Below are positions 39,601 to 51,700 of a stretch of 64,000 nucleotides of DNA, one piece after another; position 1 is the first letter of the stretch, and each line of letters opens with the position of its first letter. This DNA comes from Pteria penguin (Eukaryota > Mollusca > Bivalvia > Pterioida > Pteriidae). The notes beneath the pieces are model-generated. The model ran no database searches, was not told the DNA's origin, and saw only the letters and a program-made list of their open reading frames with translations. A program made the translations under genes and the position numbers. Location of the stretch: the NCBI GenBank assembly GCA_035048485.1, contig CM068587.1, forward strand, positions 36,064,316 through 36,128,315. The letters are read 5' to 3'.

Positions 39601-41290
39601 GGCTGTATCAGGCAAAGGTGCCATGAAGCTATTACAAGCATTCAAGAAGTTAGACGGTAGGCATATGTATTATGTATCTCTGAGAAGCTCGTGAGATGTT
39701 CTAATGAAAAGGTTTGACTTGTTTCTTTCTAATATTATTATTTCTTTGTACCCAAATTTCACTTTTAATTAAACATAATAGACATATCTTCCTAATAGAG
39801 GATGCTTCCTCATTCTTATCGTCTAATCTATTTGCAGATTTCTTTTTTTTTAACAAAGTAGCCTGTGCCTTTCATTTGATCAAAAGTAAACAATGTAAAC
39901 AACAGGAATTGAGAAAATTCTTTATAATTTATTTTCAAAAATTTACACTACAGTTTCATTTTATGGTTTGTTTTCCCACGATTTCTTTACAGCAAAGTGT
40001 CTCTAGGAAATATATTAATAAATAAAAGATGTTTAGTACAAAATCTTTCTTGACTTTATTTAAGATAGTTTTTATTTTCATGTTAATTTTGGGAATTGAA
40101 GGATAAATGTTAAATTTATTTTTAGAAAAGTAGAGCAAAATTTGGCATTGGGAAGGGGCCGAATAATGGACCCAAGTCAAGGGTGGAAATTGTATTCGTT
40201 GTCTGATGATCCATACTTTAACTGAACAGATTTAACTTATTTAGTGTAACTTCGAATTATTACTACCCACTCGATGCCGCTGCTAGCGAGCTGAAACACT
40301 CAAAGGTATCACATGTCAAGTATTCAATGCTTTTTACTACCATGAAATAGATTCTTTGGAAGCATAGTGTTTTATTGAGAGAGTTTGTGATTAAACAGTA
40401 AGAGTGTCTTTCTAAACCAAAGCTCTGTCCTGCAAAAGTTTTTATCTCGTGTCAAAACATTGTAGATGGATGCTACCTGCTGAGTAATGTCAATAATAAT
40501 ATTAAAGTACTCTTGAATGGGGTTTCGTACAATTTTATCTTTTTATTTATTTCTTAATATTATCTTTTTAATATTCTGTATAAAGGGTAAACCTAAACGC
40601 TTCAAATGAGTTAGAGTTATGGATGATGACATGATTTTGTTCCATTTAAGTCATAGATTTGTTGATATACAAATAATAGTTGATTTGTGAAATCTTAATT
40701 ATATTGTACAAAGGATACGATATCGATATAATCTGTGTAAACATCTTACGCAAATTTCATGCAAAAGAGTATTTTTATATATAGGAATCGTTCGATTTCA
40801 ATACTGTTTTAATAGGGTAATGCCAGTCATATTCAGAACCATAACTACATAACACGTATGCAACTATTATTCTTAGATTTTATGGTAAACTCTTATGGGT
40901 AAATTTTATGTGTATGCTTTATATAACAGAAAATGGCAGAGTAGAGCTTTAAAATCCCTACTAGATTCCGAATCTTCATTTCCGGATCAAACATTATGTG
41001 ATTCTCTGCAAGTGTTATCCAGTCTGTCACTGTGCGTGTGCTTGTGTGTGTACATACCATAGATACTGTCATTTCAATGTTTCACATCATTCACAGCCTC
41101 GCTTTATATATCTATAATGCAGTAGGATGCATTTTAGATTGTCTATGTTGAGTGAAAAATTCAGACGTGGGGGAGAAAATGGCAGTAACGGTATATTTTG
41201 TATGAATATCACTAAATCTAAAATGCATTCAATCAGAAACATAAGTAAACAATAATTCATATTACTTTTGATTATATTGCAGAGGAATGA
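36609..41290 (+). CDS. Small acidic secreted protein, four exons
   Basis: Exon 1 (36609-36648) encodes a signal peptide MKVLLIYISVLIV with a gtaagt donor. Exon 2 (38799-38905) is acidic: ALNVDADSTTDLLKEAASDP, DTSDLLKDIESTIEKD. Exon 3 (39413-39656) reads EKGEKKIDPETQQPE, a TGAAVAVLSGNQKQNV segment, SSSGNGEADSVSTAGNGDAV and AVSGKGAMKLLQAFKKLD. Exon 4 (41283-41290) adds two Glu and a stop. All phases agree (1, 0, 1), giving 132 residues. Gly-Asn-Gly and A-V-A-V strings resemble, in style only, the KGGSATA units of the His-rich paralogs. I recognise no named family. An extracellular matrix or shell-related role is speculation. Exons 1-3 are well supported; the tiny last exon is inferred from the splice site and stop. 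Confidence 0.7.
36975..37062. repeat. 44-bp tandem duplication
   Basis: Two adjacent 44-base units sharing tacattctttgcataatata and tgtatattatcccc, with two differences. Confidence 0.9.
37063..37379. other. Intron 1 of the acidic gene
   Basis: No feature recognised. Confidence 0.5.
37380..37640 (-). mobile_element. Diverged SINE copy (inverted)
   Basis: On the minus strand: actggcgaccgagaggtcta and gtacgaatcctgctgg (tRNA-like head and B box), then gtgtcttgtctttcggacaa, taaaaaccgaggtgccgtga and ggtgtgacacaaaacaag. This follows the body of the SINE at 18258-18537 with many substitutions. Confidence 0.7.
37641..38798. other. Intron 1 of the acidic gene, remainder
   Basis: Contains a short atg repeat at about 38009-38020. 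No other feature. Confidence 0.45.
39660..41280. other. Intron 3 of the acidic gene
   Basis: No element boundaries recognised. AT-rich throughout. Confidence 0.45.
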
Positions 41291-41834
41291 AAATCATCGC
41301 AGAAGGTTTTATTGAATCAAGGATGGCAATTCCTGACAAAAATAATTTGTGCATATGGCCTTGAGAATGCTTTGTATATATTATCTCATTCATGAGAGCA
41401 ATTAAATTTCTACATCGCTATTTCATTATTTATCTATAATGATTAATTATTGCATATATTTAGTCAATTATGTTAAAAAAGTCTAAACTAAAAGTGTAAA
41501 ACTGTATTATTATATATGTAACGCCCTATTGTCTGGATTCTATTGTATGACCGTTGTTGGTTCTCTGTTTATGTGATGTCAAAATATACAGTATGATTTC
41601 CGCTCATTGTGAAAATAAGATCACGAAAGTTCTAGCGAGACAAACTAGCTTTGTTTAACCATATACTCCCATCAATATGTATCAATACAAAACTGACAAA
41701 GATGTAAATATATTCGGGTGCAGTATTGCGTTAAGGTTATATTATTTGGTAGATTAAGATTATAAGCATTGGCATTATTAAGCATTGGCATTTTAAAAAT
41801 TTTCTGGTTGATTTTGTCATTAATTGTCGAAATA

Positions 41835-41973
<139 letters not shown>

Positions 41974-42660
41974 AAGCAAGAACAACGTAAAACTGACGAA
42001 ATAAATTTTTGAATTAGCGTTTGACTCTTCCTTACTACGATTTTTTTTCACTCTGATGACGAAATGTGGCGTCCAACAAACGATATATCATTTTATGAGG
42101 TAATATATGTTACAATTGAAAATACTCTTATCGACTGTGGCGATGTTAATTTTCCTGCTTATTGCATTTACTTAAACAACCCAAAGCTGTTCAATTCGCT
42201 CTTTTATTGACTTATCACATGCACAGCATGCAGTTGAATACACACATACCTTTTATATGTAATTGTTTCCTGGCTGATTAACACGGTATAAGGTTTGTTT
42301 ATAATGTAAATGGCTTTTTTGTAATGTTCCTCAATATATCATCCATGTTTAAAAACAATTACCATGAACACTTACAGGTGTAAGAGATATTTATTTATTT
42401 GCATGTTACATAAACCAAGTTAAATGCGTTTCAACATATCATAGTATCACTCTGGTTTCTGAAAAAAGAAATTTATTAATGTTTCAGAGAATGTGTATCC
42501 TCAACAGTAACAAAAACAAAAAAAAAAAACTCCCCCACCCCCTTTTCAAAAACAAAGAAACTAAAAAGAGATGTGACCCACCATATAACAAACACTACCG
42601 TGAATATCAATAACAACATGTAGAATAAGAACATACAAGAAATATAAATTTATCAAAAAT
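41974..42660. other. Intergenic spacer
   Basis: An A run at 42519-42530 and a short C-rich patch. No gene recognised. Confidence 0.4.
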
Positions 42661-42663
42661 ATT

Positions 42664-42669
42664 TTATTA
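42664..42669 (-). terminator. Polyadenylation signal AATAAA of the minus-strand lectin
   Basis: AATAAA on the minus strand about 90 bases past the stop at 42757. The plus-strand paralog has the same flanking sequence, but the hexamer has become ataatc. Confidence 0.5.
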
Positions 42670-42756
42670 CAGCGCCTTAGAACAGTCAACTGAAGGGACG
42701 ACAGTCATTATATGTAGTAATATAGACTGGTATTTACCTTAGTGTAACCTACTCCA

Positions 42757-45700
42757 CTATCCCAATATTTCGACAGGGCTTCCTCCATCTCTATAAAATA
42801 GTGTTAAATTGCAAATTTACAGTCAATTTTTATATAACATTATATACACTGAAACTACATAGGAATCTTACCAGCTTTGTCACTAATGTATTTAGCAATA
42901 GGAAAAGCACAGAAAGTTTATTGGACAGAAATAGAATATAACCGATCAGGACTGTTTTGCCACAAGCCTCAAACGATAATATACTAGAAAACGCCAGTAT
43001 CGGATCAAAATGCAAGAAAACAAATATAGATAGTTCACTTGATATAGATTTTCAATGTCTTGCATTACATGAAGGTCAATGTTCTTGAAATGGTAACAAA
43101 GAGAAGACTAATGTTCAAAGAATATGTCCTTATCATTGATAGAGTTGGTTTTCTAAGAATGTAAAAATAGAATTTAATTTTTCAAAATATCAAAACAAAA
43201 AAGAATAAAAAAAAAAGACAAAAAAGAGTGCTATCACACAATCACATGTTGCTTTACAATTGTAAGGGCTTATATGTCTTTCAAAGATATAGGAAGCTTA
43301 GTAACCGTAGAAGTTTTTGAAATCTGTACTAAACCTATAGGGAAAATTGTTGTCTTTCATATACATAGAAGTTGAGTGCAATTTATCTGTAAAATATTAA
43401 CGAAATTAAGTTTTCCAACAATGATGTTAGGAGCAGATTTGTAAACCACAAGGCACGTTGTCACATAGCGGATTGGACTAGGCAAAATTATTATCGGGGG
43501 TCAATGAATTTCCAGTAGGTAAATTCATGGGAATGCCCCAGTAGAAATGCACCAAATATTGTAATATTTTGCAAAAAATTCTGTTGTTACTTTTGTTTTA
43601 TAACAGATAAGCGAATGTTATATAAGGTAAAGAAATTTCTAATATAAGAGTAATGTAGATATGGTAGTATGACTTCAGAGAATATAAGAACTTTTAGTCA
43701 AACATATAGTGAATCCACACTTAACAAAAAGGGAGTCTAAGTGTAAGATTATCTTAAGGAATCTTAAAATAAGTTTCAAATCTATTTTTTAAAAGGCCCG
43801 TCGACTTCCCTGACAATGTGAATGAATCAACTGCCAAAGTGAAATACATGTACAAGGAAGGGAAGGATTTTCAATTGAGATATAATGCGCAGAAACAGTA
43901 AGACTATCCTGCTTGTTAAATCACATGAAAAGTTAAATATATAGACGAAACTAAGCATTGTAGAATAAAAATAAAATAAAAATGACATTACACATCAAAT
44001 AAAGGGTAAAAATGCATTTTCTAATATCAATTTCGCGATTGAAATTATGTTTGATTTTTCTTTTCTTGTGGACATATTTGTACATGATTATTTTTGGATG
44101 AAAGGTAATCATCAGTGACAATTTATACATGTACCTCTATGTATGAAGAACAGCCCATTAATGTGTTTTTACCGGAAGCAATATGCTTTCCTAATAATTT
44201 GTTGATGTATAACGAATCAATGAGTGGGTACCCTGTGCATTCTCCCTATGGTAAACTTGCAGAGACAACATTTACTGATATAACAAACGCCTTCTTCGCC
44301 ATCAGTTTTCCCTCAGAATTTTGCCAACAGTAAAATCATGTTCAGGGAAGGCAATGTTTCTTTGCATTCGAATACGTGAGCATATAATACAAAGAAAGCA
44401 AAAACCATAATGAATGTCCGAGTTTCTTGATTTTAAAACGATTGAAATTTAATGGTTGTGAACCTAATGGATTTTTCAAATGAAGCATGAAACATTTAAT
44501 AGTGAAATTTCTGTAACGAACCTTTGTATTGATCCTTAACACCTACACTTTTTCCACATAATACTACTTTTCGAAAAAATATACTCGTATCAAAAGAATA
44601 AATGTCTCTTCACCGAAGATTAGAAACGTTGGTTTTAAGTAACTTGTGTTGCATTAAATTTTCATTTCTTAATACATTCCCTTATGTATATCCACGATTT
44701 TGAAAGAAATCGTTAATGATGTTGTTATAATGTAAGTAAATTATTTAACCCTATATAAAAGAAAAAACAAAAAAAGGCACCCATATATAATTTATATCGC
44801 AAACTGCATGCTAAAAATTATATCTTATAGATGTATCATATAGAAACATACTTTCAATTAAAACGCCTTAAATGGTTTAAAGAATAACCTTTAAATTTGT
44901 TTGCCATTTTCTGTATAATATATATATATATAACATATATACCTTCTAATTTTGTGCACCAGATGCGCACTTCGACAATTTATGTCTCTTCAGTGATGTT
45001 CGTGGCCGAATAGTTGGAATTCTCATATTATATAAATATTTGAAGAGCAGTATTAAAACCAAAATGACCGAAAAAGTGAACCAAAGAATCAATCCAAGGA
45101 CAGAGCTATGCATGAAAGAGATACTCCTTAGTTTTAGAGGGATATGTATAATTTCATGACAGAATTTTCTAAGTATATATCTCATGTCAGTACTTCCTTT
45201 TCACGCAACTTAACCGCTAATAAAATTATACAAAATAATAGACACAAAGCTTTAAACAGGCATAAGGAGTCGATAATACTCAGAGTTCACCTGCATATTC
45301 ACCTACATTTTTTTACCCTAAATGCTGTTTTTGTACTTCCTTTAAGTAGCCTTTATACACAAAACAGAAAGAACAACTCGACACATTTGCATCAGGGACA
45401 CATAAAATATAATCACCATATAGCAAATGCTAGAATATGAACATATATATAGGGTATTATATATATTGGTAAGTACAATGTTACAAAACAAATAAGGTAT
45501 ATGTACAAACTTGTGACGGATTAGAATTATTACAATCACTCAGTGGCAATTAGGTAAAAGATTTTGAAATTTTTAAAAGCATTATTTACAATACTTTCAA
45601 ACTTAACGTTAATCTTATATGAGAAATTCTTACACTCACAAAACAATAATATGTAAATATTATACTCACGGTTTCTCGCATATATAAGCATATTTCTCAA

Positions 45701-48700
45701 TACATGAATCGTCAGTCCATTTATATCCGAAATCTGTTCTCATGGCTAAACAATCTTGATCACCTAGTGCATTTCATAAACAAATTATATATCAACTTAT
45801 TAGGTTATAAGCACTAACTAAAACATACAAATTTATTGTAAAATATCAGAAGTTCAATAAAACATTTTCCACGTTTTTTTTTCAGATTTTGAAATAGAAA
45901 TGTCTATATTCAGTTTATTATAATTGAGTAAAGAAAAACGAGGAGTTACTGGCTCAGTTATGTGGCAGAAGTCACCATGGAGTTATACAATTGTAAAGAT
46001 GATTGATAAATCCAAACCACAAGTCCAAAAATCATGAAACCATAGGACATACAAAATCAGTGAAAATACATGAATATAAATAATATACTACAGTTGGGTG
46101 CAGTCCTAACCTTATATAAAGTGCACTTCAAGTTAACTTTATGACTGCTTTTCAAGTTTACTTGGCGACAACAGAGTAAACTTGGAATCAAATTTAGTAG
46201 TAAACTTGATTCCAAGTTTACTACTAAACTTGATTCCAAGTTTACTCCAAGTGCACTTCAAGTTTAGTTTACTTTCTATATACATGTGCATTAACTATAT
46301 TTTTCTATTAAATATATATATATATATATAAAAGCACTAAAAAGGAAATTGTAACAACATTCACTATTCATAAGTATCGGATCAACCTCAATGAAGGTTA
46401 ATGCAAATCGCTCGAGAAAAAGAGGTCAATATAAAAGCACAGGTAAGCGATAACGATACTAAAACAATTAAAAAATTGCCAAAATTTCGAAGCAATCTGC
46501 TTCCTCTTCAGGACACACACATACAAACACTTACATAAATATAAAGACACGAAAAGATAGATAGAAAATATATACAAAGCACTAGTCTAATAAAAGCTGG
46601 TTTCTTGAATTGGCTACATAATGAGCATTTCACTATGCGCTATCTAATAGGAAATGAGCCAAACACAAGCTAACAGCTTGCTTACAGGTCAAGTGGCGCC
46701 CCCTAAAATGTATTTGCATTGACCTACTTGAGGTAAATAGACTAGGTGATAAGAAGTTATAGATAGAAGGACAAAGAAAATAAATAACAGAAATAAATGG
46801 GAGTGAAAAACAAATAAGTGATAAAATAAGTACCAATAAAAATTAAAAAAAACATACTGTCAAGACAAGTGGTAATATTGGATGACGAGTTACATGACTC
46901 GTATATGCAATTGTACATAATAAGACCATTATTTCTATCGTGTTATATGAAACTGGATTATTGTAATAAACAAACGTGAAAAGTAAATTTGGTGTCATGT
47001 GATAGTAAACTTGAAGACGGAATTACTTTAAAGTAAATTTAATATCAAGTGCACTTGACTAAACTTTATGACTGGTATTCAGGACGAAAAACTAAACTTA
47101 AAGTGCACTTGTCAAGTGCACTTGAATGTAAGGTTAGGACTGCACCCAACTGTAGAACATATAACACATTAAAAAAATATTTGATTGTAGTGCAATTACG
47201 ATACCGATTTAGGACGGTCATTTAATTTGACAAAAGCCAAACAAATGGTGTGGTTAAACGGTTTACGGGCCCACCTTCCCACTCACCGTAACAACAGAAC
47301 AATCAAAGGACGTACATTTAAAAATTTATAAATAATCCTTCATTTAAAGAACAAGGGTCGATACGTAACGCTCAACTTTCTAAACTACTTAGCCATTAAC
47401 TCAGATTACGTCTACGGTTTTTTTTTTTTTGTTTTTTTTTTTGATAGCGATAAAGACTGAATCTATATCTGTTTCTTAAATTTTTCGATAATAATGAAAG
47501 GAGAATTCGACATTACTCATCTGGGGTTAGTTGCTCAAACAGAAAAACATTTGTTAATTGAATATCTGTTAAATTTTAACCACATGTAAGCTTACTTGGT
47601 GGTTAATGTCTTGAACAACAAACAATGTATTACAAATCTTCATGAATATTCAGGTAAGATTCGATTCAAATTTTAGCGATTCTGTGAAAATCAATTTAAA
47701 TCGTGGCTTATTTTGTCAAGATTTACACTAAATGATATACAAAAAATGAATACTGTACTTGAATAAATTGCCCCATTTCCGTCATCCCTGTCTATCGATA
47801 TACTGTGAGTATATTACCTTATGTGATCCAATACAACCTTTTACCTACTTTCTTCTTTATTACTTGTATATCATAAAGCTCTACTACAAGTTTTGTATGT
47901 ACACCTATTTTATCATCTTATTTACCTATTTTTACATTGTTTGCATGTTCATGGTTGTTGTCACGCAGTGGCACTGACAATACCAACATAGTATCGTGGA
48001 GGACATTTATGAATGTCCTACAATCAAAAGAGAAACCCCGTGCCCGGGATATAGTAAACATTTTCTGTTCGCATCCAATAATATTGATTTTTATAGCTAC
48101 ATGTATACGAATATACATAACACTGTTTGGCTTGCTTTCAATTAATAATCCTTCATTCGCGGATTACCTTAGCATCATCTATCCAAGTGAACTTGAGGTC
48201 AAAGAAACCACAGAAAGTAGTAATTCTACTTCGTATTTAGATATTATGTTGTCTTTCGACATTAATGGTCAATTGAACACCTCACTCTATGACAAACGTG
48301 ACAATTTCAATTTCGCTATCACAAACTTTCCTTTCATAAGTAGCAACATTCCATCATCGCCCGCATACGGCGTATTCATATCTCAGTTAATACGTTATTC
48401 CAGAGCATGTTCAAATTACAGTGACTTTGTTCTGACGGCTAGGCGACTTTCAGTTAAGCTGCTCAACCAGGGTTATATATGTGCTAGACTAGCAACGTCA
48501 CTGAGGAAATTCTATGGTCGTTACGAGACTCTTATTACTCCATATGATATCTCGTTATCCAGACTTTTAAATGATATTCTGGACTGAGACCGATTCCGAT
48601 CATTTTACACAGATTTGACACCTTCTATACTAGAAGGTTACTTACTTCGACTTCTCCATATATAAATACATATGGAATTTACACGATCTGACACTTTCTA

Positions 48701-51700
48701 CTGGGTATATGTGACGGGTGTTGCAGGAGATGCTCACTCTCCCCGGGCACCTGATCTCACTCCATCACAGGGGTTCACATATGCTCTTCAAGTAGACATA
48801 TTTTGTTATTTTTCATTTGTTTTTCATTTTCACTGATTTTGTATGTCCTCTGGTTTTATGATTTTTGGACTTGTGCTTTGGATTTATCCATCATCTTTAC
48901 ATTGACACAGTTGGCATTCTGATTGAAAGGTTAGATTAATCTCTTAATCTACTTACTATTATATTCAATATAGATAACGAAAACAATGACGGTGCACTGA
49001 ATAAAACCAGGTTAATGTCCTATTGCACAGCCTATATAAACCGTACTGATCAAGAATTCTATAAAAACTGACATCCAAATCAGTAATTTTTAGTAGTTTT
49101 TCGTTTTGCCGTAGAACATCAGTTTAGACGATAGTCAATGCTAGTTCAAATAAATAGATGCGAAGCTTTTGTATGTACACCTACTTTATCATCTTATTTA
49201 CCTTTTTTTTTTTTTTTTTGGCATTGTTTGCGTGTTAATGTTTGTTGTCACACAGTAGCACTGACAATAACACCATAGTATCGTGAAGGACATTTATGAA
49301 TGTCGTACAATCAAAAGAGAAACCCCGTGCCCGGGATATAGTAAACATTTTCTGTTCGCATCCATCACAAATTTTTCCAAAAATATCATGTAAAGTTTGT
49401 ACTCTTTTACAAGGTACCGATAAGTGTAATTTGAAACATATATTTCCTCATAAGTGTGTGGATAGATATAACAGTAGGATCAAAGTTCCCTTGTTTAGAT
49501 CGGAAACTGATGATTTTTGTGTCTTACATTGTGAAGATGGTTCCCTTCTGTAGAGGACTTTCAAAGAAGGGAATATATTTGGGTATTTAGAGTCGAATCT
49601 CAAAACTGCTGATGAGCAAAGAAACCTTACCATATGTATGATCATTTTTCAGTTCCTATCCATCTATATCTTGCCCGTAAATCAAGGTAAGTGTATGTGT
49701 TTACCGTTATTATTTGGTTGTCCTGGATACCAATCCGAATAGACAAACTGTTGTTGAGATTGTACCCAAATCCATTCTCCTTCTAACATAATGTCTGTTC
49801 CTCCGACCCAGAAACGTGGATCTAATCAAAACGATGCCAATCATTTAATTCTCTACCAGAATAATACAGAACGTTTTTAAATGAAAAAATTCACGTTAAA
49901 GGTTAATCAGAATTTGTTTCCTTTGATTATCATTTTAAAATCTCACTTCTGCACTTTTCAAAACCACATGTACGTGATTCTATAGTTCAAATATTAATCT
50001 TATTTTCATTAATATTTAGTACTCATAATCATTTCTTTTCTAATTTATTTATGAAATAAACATCTATTCTAATTTTTCAACATTACATAGAATGAATTTC
50101 AACAACGTTAACTCGAACAAACAAGATTTAATGAAGTTTTCTTTAAACAAATTGTTCAACACAAGATTATTATTTAGAGGAAAGTGGACTCGCATAAAGG
50201 ATTTTATAAAAACCAAAGGTGAAATCAGATGTCAAAGAAAAGTGAGCATTTGAAAAAAAGAAATATGAGATTTGAATTTATAATTCACTCTGATTTTTGT
50301 TGCAGTATTACAATAAACATTTTACACATAGCATACTGTGGTTTAACTATGGTTATACTAACGGCTTTCATGGTGAAGTTGAGCCTGTATAAAATGTTCC
50401 TCTGCGCTATCTTCAATGGCGACCAAGGTGCTTTTAAATAGCTCACAAACTTTCTAAAATATAAAGTTGATGTAATGTCTAAGCAACATAATTCCACAGT
50501 ACATATGTTTTCAAAGGGGAAAATCTCTTAATTATATAGGGGAGAGAGTGAAAGGGAATGAACAATATGTTAACTTTGTTTACAAATAATAAGTTTAGTA
50601 TTGAAATATGTAAAAGAGGGATGGTAATTTAAGAACTGAATATTTAAAATTCTTCTGAATATTCTTCCTTACATGTCAATATTGAAAAATAAAGAAGTAA
50701 TTAAAGTGTTGAGATAACGAGCGATAGTAGATGAGGAACATCCGTTTCATTAGATGACATAATGGAGATATAGGTTATCAATGATATCTGTAGGAACCAG
50801 AGGTGGCATAATGGAGAAGAAAGTATCTCATGCTGACCGGTCACACCCGCCTCGATGCCTATATTTTATTGAGCTTATATAACTCAATCTCATATGAGGT
50901 GGTAACGGCAATACAATCGTCGAAATCGGTAAAATGTCATAATAATGATTTCCCATAATCGCCAATATATATGGAAAGTTAAGAACAGGAAAATTAAAAT
51001 TAAAATCGTCATGGTTACCATACGGTGAAGTAGTAAGTTTACTTTCTTGGTGAATATTCAGTAAACTATCTAAGTACGAATCACAGGAACTGGATTCTGA
51101 TATAATTCTAAAATCGTGTTAGTTATGATATATTCATGTACGCATTAATTAAAGTTTTTAGTATTTATCGACAATACATCGTCAATATATCTGAATGACG
51201 TTACAGGTTTTTGCCAGTTGCTTGTTATGCTGACACAGTAAGTAATTAAAGGTTGCTTACCGCAGCGTCTACCCATGTCTTGGTGTCTCTGCTGAAGTGG
51301 TAACAGGACAGTTTGTATTGTATCCATCCATTGGGGCAGCCTATAAAGCAATATAGATTTACATTCATTGTATTTGGAATGATAATAACTGTTGTCCTTA
51401 CCATGCTGGCGTTCATATATTTAATTCATACAAAGTTAAGTAAATCATTTAATTTTGACAAATGATGGGATATTTTGGTGTTCATCCATCAACAAAACTT
51501 CTCCTATTACGTTACGTCAAAATGATTTTCGTAACTTAATTCATATGATCGAGACTCGTATATGTAGTTCCAAAAGAACTCGTTTATGAATATAAATATC
51601 GTGTTCAATATCAAGGAATATCAGTCTCATATATCGAGTATTTGTAAACATCAATTCAGAGAGTATAAGAGTCATCATGTTTGAAATATCTATAATAAGT

